Shown piece after piece: positions 27,209-49,500 of a DNA stretch of 64,000 nucleotides. Position 1 is the first letter of the stretch, and the number at the start of each line of letters is the position of its first letter. This DNA is from Echinococcus granulosus. Lineage: Eukaryota; Platyhelminthes; Cestoda; Cyclophyllidea; Taeniidae. Location of the stretch: positions 55,592 through 119,591 of the forward strand of contig NW_020170495.1 of the NCBI RefSeq assembly GCF_000524195.1. Reading direction: 5' to 3'. The notes beneath the pieces were generated by a model. The model was not told where the DNA came from and ran no database searches. It saw nothing but the letters and a program-made list of their open reading frames with translations. Made by a program: the position numbers and the translations under genes.

Positions 27209-27916
27209 CCAAAATGCATAGTATACCAATTTGGATAACGCAAATGTAACCCTTTGGTTATAAAAAGACTGCGAAAGAGGGATAGTGAGTTCTCCCCTAA
27301 AACATGTATGTTGTACCAGTTAAGACACAGGAAACATCACAGCAACTGAATCAGAACCAATCCCTACCTGAGCAAAGTCTGGAGTGATAGCAAAGTCCAA
27401 GTCCAAATTCAGGTTTCTTCAGTAATCCCTAGAAGCTCGTCAGATGATGCTACATGAGAAACAAATGTATTTTTGTCCACATCAAGTTAAGGATGGTCAT
27501 TAGCACCAAGCAAAGCCCAATGTTTGACAGTTCTTCCCTTTATTCAACAACTCAGGCCTATCCAGCAAAATCCCTAACGCTAGTACAATTGGCCAAGAAG
27601 CCACCATATCGGCAGACAATACCCTAAAATCTGGCCAATAACAGTGGAAATGACATCTTGAACAAATCATAAAGGATTGAAAACTTGTGAAATTTAAACA
27701 CTTTTACGCAAACAGTTGCATTAATGCAGCCTCTTATTGTTATTGCAAAAAACCTTTAGACATATCCAGAAATTTTTAGATATGAATAAAAGTTGAAAAC
27801 ACAAATACTTTAACTCCAAACGAAGTTTCGAACCAGTAATAAAAGCAAAAAGGAACTTGAGGACAAAAACAATGGACGATACACCACGCTTATTGATAGA
27901 ATAATACCGTAATACA

Positions 27917-28115
27917 TCAATTGTATAACCCGGTGTCGGTAACGGGCCACTTTGTGCCTTGGCTATTGCACCTTCGCCGGACCGGCTTGCCTCTGGGTCA
28001 TGCCAGTAGCCTTGCTACCCTTTTATGCCAAATATACATATTCTACTTGAGTATCGTGTCTTCTTCCATCATCAAGGAAGTCTGGGTGCTCTGCGCTTGT
28101 GGCAGCATAAAGTGA
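27917..28115 (+). repeat. Diverged interspersed repeat, copy 1
   Basis: This shares an ordered set of short matches with 42772-42945: CGGTAACGGGCCACTTTGTGCCT against TGGTAAAGAGCCACTTTTGTACCT, then CATGCCAGTAGCC, then TCTACTTGAGTATCGTGTCTTCTTCC and its counterpart. It is probably an old SINE-like or other transposon-derived element in the same orientation. It carries no coding capacity of its own. Confidence 0.55.
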
Positions 28116-28399
28116 ACCCGGGCTTACAGGGCATCTGAACTGATTTCTACTTCTGGGTGATAAAGCTTACCTGGGCAAAAGAAGCGCATATGCTGCGAGT
28201 GAATCAATATGTATATTTCTTAAGCATATACATTTATGTTCAATAACTGTGAAAGAATGGTTACTTATATTAACAAACACTTCCTACTCATTTACTACTT
28301 AATTGATAGTTTTGAATAGTGCAAAACAGTTGCACCTGCCACCAATTTAATGCATATTTGTATTTGAAATACATGTCTGGGCAATGCCATTGAGAGGTT

Positions 28400-29340
28400 A
28401 GACCTTAGCTCTAGGCTGGAATTCAATTTCAACATGCCATAGTGCTAGCACAATTCCATTTACAGCATGAGCGTAGGCGTTCACGCTAAAGAGCTGCCAC
28501 GAACGCTTTTTCCGCATAGGTGTGATAAAGTTGCCAAATCAGTAACCATTCTGGTGTCACCTCTTCTGATTACTCATAGACAGGAGGTGGTTTTGTAGTG
28601 ATTTTAAACACATATTACCCATTTTGCGCCCTCTCTCTTTCACGTGTGTCAGTGAATGAGCCCAAAATGTCAACCTTTTTGACAAGCAAACAATGGGAAG
28701 GAGCTTTTCAGACACACCTTTCAAATACAAAATAGGACAGTCTAAACATACACAAACAGTATCAACTGCATAAATATGAACAAGAAAAGAGTGAGGGAAG
28801 GGGGAAGGTGCTTTGAGTTGGGAATTTGACTGATCAAGCCTGAGTCCCTTGGATTCGTGGATTGCGCATCTTTGGATCCGATGTCTGTAGCCACTCGAAA
28901 CTGCGACAGAGTGTGTGCAAAAGCATTTGTGGAGTGAGACAATGATTAGGATCACAGACAAACTGTTAGTCAGAGTGAGTGGAAGCTCAACTGGGTGGTT
29001 GGAGTGGTTAAGCCTTCCTGTTGGTGGATTATCATTAAATGATTTGCCTTATTCTCATTGTTCCTCGTATGAGCATTTACGTAGAATAATAACCTCTACC
29101 CATTATTCCATGTATTCCGTAATGCAACAGGTGCCGGAGTAGCACAAAAGTGTGAGAGGGAGAGACTTGTACAAACTCACTTCACTCCACTGTCACGGCG
29201 TGTCAGACATGCTGTCTCCTCGTTGGAGTCAAGGCCGTGCGGCTCGGAGGAGTTTAATATTGAATCGCCACACACTGTGTGGTTTCGGCCGGCGAGGCTT
29301 CCTGCAATGCATCTAAATTACTACTGACGACGTCTTACCA
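28400..29340 (-). repeat. About 0.9-kb inverted repeat, left copy
   Basis: The reverse complement of this segment matches 37622-38620. The match begins at AAGACGTCGTCAG, runs almost unbroken for about 650 bases with only scattered substitutions, and then becomes patchier towards 28400 (still recognisable at AATTGTGCTAGCACTATGGC). No transposase or reverse transcriptase is encoded, and I see no clear terminal inverted repeats or target-site duplication. A non-autonomous mobile element or a small segmental duplication would both fit. The copies lie in opposite orientation on either side of most of the DYRK kinase gene. Confidence 0.85.
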
Positions 29341-30357
29341 GCTTCTTACTTCAGCATTTAAGCAAAACATGACTCGCGGTCCACTTTGATGATTCGCCCC
29401 TTCAACGCCGTCACCTTCTCTGCTCACACCATGTTACTCATTCCTGGTTATTTTCATCGTGAAGAACGCACCCTGTCCTCGCCATCCAATTCAACGCTAA
29501 CTTATTGTAATTTTTGGCAGTGACTTCATCTGTCTCCCAGCCTTAAGCTTCAGTTTGTTCAATTCAACTGACTGATGGGATTGCCTTCCCACCTATGTGA
29601 GCCTTCTTTATTTTCCCTGTTCTTTTCCCCACCCCACCCCCGGTTTCCCTTCCATTAATGCTGTACTACCACGAAACGGCTTCAACACTCCTCATCATAA
29701 CTGTTTTTGTTGTCTTTTTTCGTGCATAGATGTGGCATGTGCTCCTCAGCAGGATGCAATAACTGCAATTGAGTCACACCGTTCCTTGCTAAGGGAACGT
29801 TTATATGTAAACAAAAAAGTTGATGAAGGGTAATTGCATCTAGTAATTTTTGAGCCAGAATTCATTTTTAGCCTGCCGATTAGGCTTTCCGTGTTAAACT
29901 TTTTGAAATAAAAAGCAATTAAAACTGCATTGTCGTGGGATTTTCGAGTGTGGATTTGGTATAAGTAGGCAATGATCGCGGCTTGAGAAAAACGGTCTAC
30001 CCATCCAACACGCATGCACTCGCCGACATTTCAACAGCACTTTGACGCAGGCAATTCATCAGAGTTAAAGAGAATCGAGACAGCGCGGGGAGGATTTCGT
30101 TGTCACCATCATCCCACCTACCTAGCGTTGATTAAATGGCTGCGATTTTGCCAGAGAAATTGCGTTGATGGGTTTCATTTTATTAAATTGAAGGGCTAAA
30201 ATACATTTATTTGTTAATAGCAGTTTCACTGTTTAGCTGCAAACCGCATGCACATCGGATCCACTGTCTCAGTCATCATTATTTCCCACCACGACGACTA
30301 ACATTTACACAGCAAAGAGAAATCACGTCAATTTCAGTACCACATTTTTCCTCGATG

Positions 30358-30457
30358 NNNNNNNNNNNNNNNNNNNNNNNNNNNNNNNNNNNNNNNNNNN
30401 NNNNNNNNNNNNNNNNNNNNNNNNNNNNNNNNNNNNNNNNNNNNNNNNNNNNNNNNN
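30358..30457. other. Assembly gap of 100 N
   Basis: A run of exactly 100 N, the usual placeholder for a scaffold gap of unknown size. It lies about 110 bases upstream of the first visible DYRK exon, so promoter, 5' UTR or an upstream exon could be missing. The right flank is CA-rich (ACACACACGCG…), which may explain the failed join. Confidence 0.98.
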
Positions 30458-30567
30458 TTAGTCGCACATACACACACGCGAGAGCACAAACACACAGATG
30501 AGGAAAAGACACCTTAACGACGACGAGCGTAGACGAGGGCACAGTTGAATACGCATTCGCGAGCATC

Positions 30568-40521
<9,954 letters not shown>

Positions 40522-41562
40522 GGTGGAGGCACGATGTGTGGTGTTGGCAAATCAGGCAAGCCGAGCGAAAGCATTGACTTCGTGACGTGTGCCGAATGCT
40601 GAGCTCTTTGGCACGAGAAGTGGACCTCCAGCCACTGGGGCGTGTGGAGTTGCCGATTACCCTGGCAGCAAAACATGTTGGTGTAAGGTGCACACTTTAA
40701 GTTGGCTGGATGGTTAGTAAGACGAATGAGTGGTTAACCGTCGCGCCTACTGAGCCCCATCGTTGGAGGGTCTCCCGGTTTCAGTGATTACTCAATCTAA
40801 TTCCTCCCTTGTGAACGCTTTCGCAGGACCCAGCTGAAAGAGGAAGGAATCGTGCCAAGTTACTTTGTCTCACTTACAAAGGATGTTAATGCGTTATTTC
40901 TCCACCAGTGCCAGACGGATGCCTCCTCCTTCCACTTCTTATGCGCTCTCCACTGGACCCTAGCCCAATGCCTGCCAAAAATAGCAAATAATACGCCGGT
41001 TTTGCCTAGCAACGACTACCGAGCAAGGCAGCGTATGGTTGAATAGGCTCGGGACGGTAAATGTCCTCCTCGCTTTGACTATCTCAACCAACGAAGTAGC
41101 GTACACTAGCCCTGCAACCCTTTCCACCCAATTCCATACAAATAAACTGCGCCACTTGTTCTCCTACTTAAAACCACATCAGAAGTCATCACCAGATCTA
41201 GTCCAGTGATACGTATACAGTAAAACGATCACCATGGCTTAAACTGAGGAGAAACTTGCGGAAATGAGGAATGGATTCACAAAGGCAGTCGTCTATTGCC
41301 GAGGGGCCCGGTGCACATTATCCCGATAGCACCTCTGCAATAGTCGCACTTCTGTTGGTGGAGGAGGCCACTGTCTTTCGATGCTCTGACAGCGCTGAGA
41401 AGCTATCGTTTCCTTCATGGACAATGTTGGGGACGTAGTTCAAAGTCACATCGCGGAAGACGCCTTAGTAGTTCGCATGCCAATAATTTACTGCAGTTCT
41501 ACAATTACTCTCCCACCCTACTCAAACTGAAGCATTCAGCCATAAAATGCTGACGACGAAAT

Positions 41563-44500
41563 TCATAAGGTCATGTAAAATAACCCCTTGTAAGGCATCG
41601 GAGCACATCCAAATCCCTTCTTCATTGCTGCAACAGGTGACGAGTTAGAGAAATCCACAGAAGAGCAACAAAGTGACCAAGGCTCTAAATTAGGCAAGCG
41701 GAACAATATCTGGTCGAAATGGTTGTAGGCCAAAGATGCTAGCATGTCAGGGTAGGACTCAATGCTTCCGCACGAAATGAATCTAAGACGATTTATTTCC
41801 ACATCTTTAATGGGCTGGCAGTTGTAATGAGGTGATATGAGAGTACGATTCGGCAAAAAAGCACCTGCGCTCCAGTAGATTCGTGTAAAAGAAAGCCAAA
41901 GGCCACCCTCCAGATAGCAGCTGCAGAAGCACTGCTCAATTAGTTGGCAACTGAGGCCTTCCTGTTTGACGGACAACGCCATCACGATGGCCCAGTAGTC
42001 ATACCATGGTTTAAATAACCACACCAATTAGGGTCGGGTATTCAAACCGAACCTCAAGTCCTGCTCAAAATCACTAAATGCAATTATTCTTCGTCGGCTT
42101 TATTGTTTAAATGCAAACTTGCTTTTGGCAAACAAAGGTCTGGTTCAAGCGTGGTTATTATATGCTGCCAGGGAGTGCTGAAGCTGTTTTGTAACAGTAC
42201 AATGTCAATGGGAAAGAAAGGAGGGGTGAGGGAGGAAACCAGGAAAATGAGAACACTCACTCGGGTGAAACGGTAACCACATTCTCCAGCTGAACCATGT
42301 TGAGGACGAAGCTGGGAATCAGACGAGCATTATCAGCCTCCCAAGCAGTGGCTGCTTTCATGCGTTCTACCACAACAAATCCACTTTACTCTTTAAAATA
42401 CATGGAAGTATTACAAGAGCATCAAGCAATACATGTAAAAATAAATCAAAATGGAGAACATGAACATCCTACTCACCTTCGCCATTATATGCTTCGCAAT
42501 TATTTTGCTGCTAGAAATTGCTTTTATTTCTTCCGGTGTATTTATCTATCAACTCAAAACCAACTTGTAGAAACGTTCACAGACACGTGAACCATATATT
42601 CTCATCAACATCACAAGTCGAAACAGAAGAGATACGGGTAGATAGAGAAAATTATTCGCTATTATCCGGTCGCAAAATCAGCGAATCTACTCAGAAGAGA
42701 CACAACGCCACACGAAGAGCAGAGTCAGTCATTCATGCAAGTGAGGCGTGATCGTGGAAAGTAATACAGTACGCTGTTTGTTTGACGGTCGGTTTTGGTA
42801 AAGAGCCACTTTTGTACCTCTTTGGGTAGGCTGGTCTTCAGGCCATGCTAGTAGCCCAAATACCTTCTTTATGTCGAGTATGTAAACGTATTCTGCCCTA
42901 GTATTATGTCTTCTCCCGTCTTCGGGAAAGTTTCTGGAAGCTAAAATGGCGGAAGAGTAGGAACAGGCTCTTGCCTAAAAGCAACCGGCAAACAAACAAC
43001 CAGCGCATTGCAACAATATTGTAGCACCCGGAAACTCCCCTGAAGACGAAAAAGGATAATACTCGGGCAGAACATACATATTCAGCATAGAAAAAATATC
43101 TAAGCTGCTGGCACGGCCCGAAGGCCAGGCAACCCAACATGGTACGAGGGCCAATTCACAAGTGGCTCCTCGTTAATACCGAGGGATAAACGACCATTTT
43201 ACAAAATTGCACAAATTCTGCGAGATGAAGTCATTTAAAAGAGTCATTGCAAGACGAACCAAAATGGAAAGTATTAGGCAAAATTTTCAGAGGCTGTACT
43301 AACAAACTCTAGCTGACCTATTTTAAGGCTATAAAATGGTTTTTAAAATATATTTTGCTTAAAATTAAGCAGGATAGCTTCAGCAAGACCTTATTACTTC
43401 CGCTTCTGGAAAATTCTGTTCGCCCATCAATTCAGTTGCAAAAGTGCATTTTAAAACATATTTAATATAGATTTTTTTATTTTAAAGCCAAAACTGCCTA
43501 ATGTTTTTTGCCTATTACCACCTGTTTGCACAAAATAGGTCCAGCTGTAAAAAAGTGCTTTATAGAATGCTCAAGCACCATCTTTAAGTTAACTAGATGT
43601 GTAAACACACGAAAATTTTTAAACCTAACATTTGTACTACGAAACCTTTTTGTATATTTTGTTTATCTAAATGTTTCTTTCAAATTTTTTAAGTTGCCGT
43701 TTTCAGGGTTGTCTTGGTGTTGCGCCACACTGGTGCATCGGGTTGTGTTTTTTTATTTTACCAGTGCCAAGATTTTGATTAATAAGGCTCTGATTGCCAA
43801 AAATAAGGAGATTTATGTGTATATATGTTTAGCTTTGCTTAGTACTAATGTTTTGGACCCTAAACCGCGCAAGAGTGTACCACTTTCCCATGGAGCACTA
43901 AATGACATGCATTGAGGCATTACCCAACGGCTCTAAATGGGAAATTCACAGCTACTAATACTCCGCACATTGTTAATGTAAGAATGATTTGTAATTAATG
44001 TGTTTCGCATCTTTTGCAGATTAACGAATTTGGTGTACGCGTTCCCGTTACCAATTTGATTAGCCCTTTAGCATCTATTCTTTTAATAAGAAATGTATGG
44101 CGGAAGTTGCATTATTTTGGCGGCCGCAATATTTATTTCAGCAGAAGATGTCCTGCATGTGGTATACTTTGCCACCTGATTATTCATAGAATTCTACAGC
44201 AGTACCTGATACCTCAGCCCTCGTTTTTGTGCTGATAGTTTCGTAGTGAAACGTGTAAAGTAGGACCTCAGTAACCATCTAATTGTAGGCCCGACTTTTG
44301 TATGAGGTGGTATTTAAGGTAGATTCAGAAGCAATGTAACGGCTAATCGGAGATCTGTAACCATTTGCTTGAAATGCTGTGGTGGGCTTTCACACATTAT
44401 GCTTAAGTCCTCCGAATTTCCAGATGGAACCTAAATTGTTTTTGTTGTAGGCAAACTTGTGCTTAGTAGATTAAAACAACTTGTAGGGAATGCTTATGGT

Positions 44501-46499
44501 TGCATTTAGGGCTGCGGGCAGGAACGGGAAGATGTGTAGCAATAGGAGAGCATGGTTTACATGATGAACCACTTGAAGTCGCGGCTGCCTGACTTGCATT
44601 GGATCGCGCGCAATGTAAGTGTTGTTATCTTTCAGGTGTTTTGTTAACCTGAAACATCTCATTAAAGCGTTAAGTTACATGTATTGCATCGGTAAACGTA
44701 GGGTGAACCTAAGAAAAGGTGTGTATAGTTGTGACATTATAGGGATGGGAACGGGTGGAATGTGCAACGAGAAGAAAGAGAGAGTGACGAGGGCAAACTG
44801 GTATGTTGGTTCGTCATCAGATACTATATTCAACAAATGGTGGCTAATTTTGTCATCGGCTTATTATTTTTGGTTCATTCTCGTTGAATTAGGTGACTTT
44901 GGGATTTGTTTTTTTCGTTTGACCGTTTTTACTTTTCAGCTTCATCTGTGGTTTTCAGATTGTTTCATGTTTATTATTAAGGCCTGAGATGAACTGGACA
45001 TTAACTATTTGTGGTAGAATTAGAGGTACGGTTTTGTTATGGGCTTTTATATGTAAACACAAGCCTCCTTGCGATTTTTACTCAACTTCACTGCATCTTG
45101 GAGCTTTGAAGGTAAAGAAAATTCAACCTCATACTTGTTAACAAGATTTTGGAGTAAAATGGTCAGTCCTCCCTTGCTCTCATTTGTGGATGCGTTGGAA
45201 GTGCTCGAATTTAAGCAGACAACGGTCATTTAGTAAATTGTTGAAGAATTTTACCCAAAATTGTCGTGGTTACCCGTCTATTTTCTATCTACAACTTTTA
45301 CTTGACAGAAAATTGCAGTTTTACTGGGCGACACGCATAGACAGCTTTTCCAATGAGGGGTCTAGGCGCGTAAGTATTCCAACGCGTGGGGCGACGTATT
45401 GCACGGTTATGGTTCATTTGTGAAATGGAACATGCTTAATGGCATCACGCCGCACTTGCTTTGTTGGATTCCAACGTCGAAAACTACTTGCTCACTTACT
45501 TACTTGCTAGATAAGGGATCTTAGCAAAATGTCATTTCATTCAGAACCGTTTTCGGTGAGAGTTGGCGGAAATTTGATGGAGGCTATACTGACTGGAAGC
45601 CATTTTGCGTTGTTAAGAAGGGAGGGAAATAGTCATGCATAGTAAGAGCAGCACTTAATGGCCAAATAAGATGCCTTTCTTTGCAGATGACCAGAATCTA
45701 AGCACAACTGAAGGGGGTGGGAGTTTACTTCTTCAGCCTGAGCCCAGATGCGAGGTGGAAAACCCTTCCTTGAAGATGTGATTGAGGGTGGCGATGCCCA
45801 GCCTTCCAGATGAACGTCATTCTTCTTGACCAACATTCTTTCCCTCTTTGCTGCTCACAGCACTGGTGATAAGACGTATTTTGACGTCTCCGCAGCCGAT
45901 AGTTGCAATGGCAAACGAGAATATGGACGTAGAAACTGGCCCATTGGAGGCCCCTGGGGCTCCACTAAATGGTATTGTGCCGTAACAATTCAGGCATATG
46001 AATGTCAGGACCTGGGTGGTGGTGCGAGGTGTGGTTTGTTTCCCCCTTGGAGGTCCGACTATGGGTTGGTCGGAGTCCAATTGTGGGGTTCCCTACCGCT
46101 TCTGGCTAACATATCACAGGCATACTAAAGGCATATAGAGCACTATTAAGCTAGTTGTGCTTAGTATTATTCCTGGATTGCATTCAAGCTGAAATTATTT
46201 AAATCGTCATGGGTATTGGCTTTTAAGCCACTAAATGAATTTAAATCCTTTGGCGCGTAAATGGAACGTCCCATTAACTGCCGCGAAGACTCAATGTGCT
46301 AACATTTAATTGGTGTATATAAGGGCCGAATTGTGTTTACTCCGAACACGTTCGTTTGCCGCACCGCTACTCTCCACTTATCCAAAGCAAATAGAACTTT
46401 AGCTTTTGTAAGGACTTGAGCAGCCCGTTTCGATATTTGTCCTTCCAAACCTTTATTCATAGAAATATCGTCTTTATAGACATGCAATGAAGGCTGCAT
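41563..46499 (-). CDS. Unrecognised multi-exon gene, head to head with CCP1
   Basis: I do not recognise this protein. Proposed exons in reading order: 46499-46341 (from ATG; MNKGLEGQISKRAAQVLTKA), 46105-46012, 45850-45729 (GWASPPSITSSRKGFPPRIW), 45178-45061 (LTILLQNLVNKYEVEFSLPS), 44628-44561 (YIARDPMQVRQPRLQVVHH), 42383 or 42366 to 42261 (ERMKAATAWEADNARLIPSF), 42073-42053 and 41950-41563 (ending in TGA). Phases agree throughout except between 44561 and 42383, where an exon is probably missing. Three donors are GTAAAC. The last 129 codons are Cys- and aromatic-rich with no clear membrane helix. Without the proposed 102-base intron (42052-41951), a TAA at 42030-42028 would end the gene. Some parts, notably 46105-46012, are open in more than one frame, so individual exons are tentative. 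The chain as a whole is better supported than any single member. Confidence 0.45.
42772..42945 (+). repeat. Diverged interspersed repeat, copy 2
   Basis: Same orientation as the copy at 27917-28115, with matches including GGTAAAGAGCCACTTTTGTACC, GGCCATGCTAGTAGCC and TATGTCTTCTCCC. It lies in the presumed large intron of the minus-strand gene. Confidence 0.55.
46316..46323 (+). promoter_or_regulatory. Possible TATA box for the CCP1-like gene
   Basis: TATATAAG, followed by GGCC, lies about 190 bases before the CCP1-like ATG on the same strand. It sits just beyond the first exon of the divergent minus-strand gene. Many animal housekeeping genes lack TATA boxes, and A+T-rich DNA gives such strings by chance. 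Confidence 0.25.
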
Positions 46500-46511
46500 T
46501 AAATAGTCAAA

Positions 46512-49500
46512 ATGGAGACCAAGGACGATTTCTACATCCTTTTCAGTGAATTATCGAGGTTTGCGAATGAGTCTGCTGCAGTTTCTGATCTCGAAGAAAA
46601 GAAAAATTCTATAGTTGCAGTACTGTCTGCTTTGAATCGGTCAATTTGCAATAAAAGTAGGAAAAGGACATGTTTCTGTACTATTTGATTCTAGCTCTTA
46701 TTCGTACCTTGAATTGTGAGGACGAAAGATTTATCGCAAATGTTTTATTTGTTTTACAAATCTTCGTTTGCCAGGGTGTTCGAATACAGGCGATCTCTTT
46801 ACTCAGTAAATTATGTACTGGACCTGGTGAATTGGATTGTTGTGGTATTATTCATCCTATTCTCTAGACGAGGAAAAGTATTTACTCTACATCGTTCATG
46901 CTGGTGGAACTCGAGTTATACTTCAAGCGCTTCGTGCCGAATATTCGGAAAATATGTCTGTTGATGAACTGCTTTTCAAAATGCACAAAGTATGGTTTTG
47001 TGCTCTTCTTATTATCTTTCACTGCTGTTTAGCTGCTATGCAAGCTTGCACCCTATGACCGAAGATTTACACTTCGTGCCAGACTCAGTCAATGCATACC
47101 AATAACTGTTAGCATTCTTCGGGTTCAGGTAAGTTGGCGTGCCTTGAATGTGGATTACACATGCATATACCTACTTTGCCGCACTTTTTTCATTCTTGGT
47201 ACTTGATGAATACATATAAAGTAATAGAATGTATTGTGATACGGAGTTTCAGTTTGCTGAGGAAATTTTGAGCTGCGTGGAACATTGGTTAATTTGATTG
47301 CACCGTTGCATTTTTTGGCATAGTGGATAAGTCGTGTTTTGATGTTGTTCTCGGGAATACGATTGGTTAGGATAACTAGTCATATAATTCCTTTGACCTT
47401 AATTATTATTCTTATTATTTACAATCTGCAATTGTTTTCTATGCTGAATGTAGTGGTCAGGCAGGGAATGTGAGATGATTTGGAAAACAAGTTTAGTGGG
47501 AGGTAACGTTTCAGGTGACATGTGCTGTAGAACTCCTGGTAATTGAAATAGCATCTCTATGTACGAATTACGAATGTCTTCTCTGATAAATTCAAAGACT
47601 AGGTTGGTAATTTTGTACCAGAACTCTGTCATCGGTGGTAGTGTATGTATATGGCTAAGTGAAAACGACCTTCAGTCAGATTTACTGAAGGTTGATTACC
47701 ATCCTACCATTAAGCAAATTTCTCCCTTCCAACTTATTCCTACTTTTCAAGATTGCTCATCTTCAGTCCTTCATCGGCCCTCGTCCCCCTCTATCTCGTG
47801 CCTCAACAACTAGCGTTACTGGGACAACCGTTGTCAATACCGCCAACAACTCCCATGGTGGTCTCTGTCCCCCTCCTAGCCGCCGTAGTCGTCGTCGGCC
47901 CTCCTATGCTCTGCGCCGACCCTCTCAATCCCGCGTGCCGTCCTCCCTTGCCGCCAACCTCCGTGTTCTCCTCACCACCCTTCGCTGCTACTGTGGCCGT
48001 CGGGGACGCAGCAATTCCGCTACTATCGGTCGTCTTGGAACGGTGAATGTACTCCTTCGGGCGTTGGCTTTAACGGCTGGACTGCCTCACATTAGGCGAA
48101 CCTCCACGGTAATTGCAGTATTGAATTCTTCGGGATCATCGCTGTCTGATGAGGCGACGGATGGTGGTGGTGGTGGTGGAGGAGGAAGGAGTGGAGGGGG
48201 ATGGATGGTGGATTCGTGGAAAACGCAATGTACTGGAAAGTGTGTAGGAGTAAATTCGGCAACAGTGGGGCAGATTTTGTCCACGCTGGTAGTACTTATG
48301 AAGTGGAGTGAGTGCGCTTTGCTACTACTATTCCTCCAATTGCTATGTTTTCATGGCGAGGATGTAGGTATGAGCAATAATCTTATTTTAGCAAATTTCT
48401 ATGGAGAACTCAAGACTTGACTTGTTCTATCCCACTGTTTCCTTCTCTTAGTGTTCTTTTCAAAGTTCATCTTTGTATGAACTGAGTGCTTTTCGTGTTT
48501 TAAAGTGGTCGATGGTTATGATTTTATGTTTCGTTGTTGGGACCTCACGGCTTTAAGCAAGTCAAAAACATTGCAAATATATTAATGGTAGCTGATTTAT
48601 GGATAATCTTAACAAAAGTTTGCTTCTAATTTGCCATTATAAAAGTTTACCCTTACTTTTCTCGAAGTGGACTAAGTTAATGCAAAATCTAATTTATTTC
48701 TCCCGTTGTATCTTTGGAACATCACTTCTACCGCTTCTCTTGTTATTTTTTATGTTAAAGTTAACGATAAATCATACCTTTTTGGCCTTCATTCCCACGT
48801 ATCCTTAATTCTAGTTTTTGCGCTACTTGCATCACCTACTGCAACTCATGGGAACTTGGGAAACTCATGTAATTGTGTACACGGATGCACTGTAAAGTAC
48901 GGACATGCGTCAGTCAGTCAGTCGTTAGGGTCTTTTATTGTACTTTATACTTTCGCTTATCCTCATATTATAAAGTGGTGGCTACACCTAGGAATGTAAT
49001 CCCAGGTGCAATAGCACAATGTACCACCCGAAATCGAAATATTTGAATTTAGTGCTGAGTCAGACGGATAGGTCTTGTTCAGAAAGACCTTTTTTGGTGA
49101 TAAACAAGAAGTGTGTGTCTATTTGGATATTAAGTCGACATTAACCTGTCTAGAGAGCTCCTCAGTAACGTTTGAAATCGGTGGTGATGAGACGGTCTGT
49201 TTGCACCTATAGCAACTTGAAAGGGAAAGTCGTGGGAACTGCGCAAATGGATCCCTCCCATCTGACCATCCCTCGCCCCATTACGCTCTCTGCGCTTCTG
49301 AGGCCTTCACCATTTCATCCCCAGAAGACTAAACTTTTTATATGTGTCATGCATTGAAAACACAATTGTTTACTTCCCGAAGTCCGAAGAATTAAGAACT
49401 TCTCAAAAACATTCAAGATGAATGAGTAGGCCAGAAAGAGGCTCGCTTTCAAGAGGCGACACTGTGCAAGGCCTTAACCCTTATAGCGCTAAACCTAGCC

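Larger units (their letters stand above)
24091..28399. other. Mostly non-coding intergenic region
   Basis: No well supported gene was found. Short open frames on both strands near 24.0-24.7 kb lack splice context. The stretch holds a low-confidence minus-strand candidate near 27 kb and an interspersed repeat near 28 kb, described separately. Confidence 0.5.

Noticed and set aside
27824..27845. tRNA B-box-like GGTTCGAAAC on minus
   Set aside because: No A box or cloverleaf could be found at the right distance.
28557..28961. 134-codon open frame inside the left repeat (and 110 codons in the right copy)
   Set aside because: It is conserved only because the DNA of both copies is nearly identical. 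There is no domain and it ends differently in the two copies.
43508..43915. Open frame of 135 codons on plus
   Set aside because: It is Phe/Leu/Lys-rich in A+T-rich DNA, with no splice context or domain; probably chance.
44014..44235. Plus-strand open frame after TCTTTTGCAG (INEFGVRVPVTNLISP)
   Set aside because: The acceptor is good, but no partner exons exist and it lies inside the minus-strand gene. It was not strong enough to list.
45826..46128. 100-codon plus-strand open frame
   Set aside because: It is antisense to two exons of the phase-consistent minus-strand gene. It is Trp/Gly/Cys-rich with no domain.
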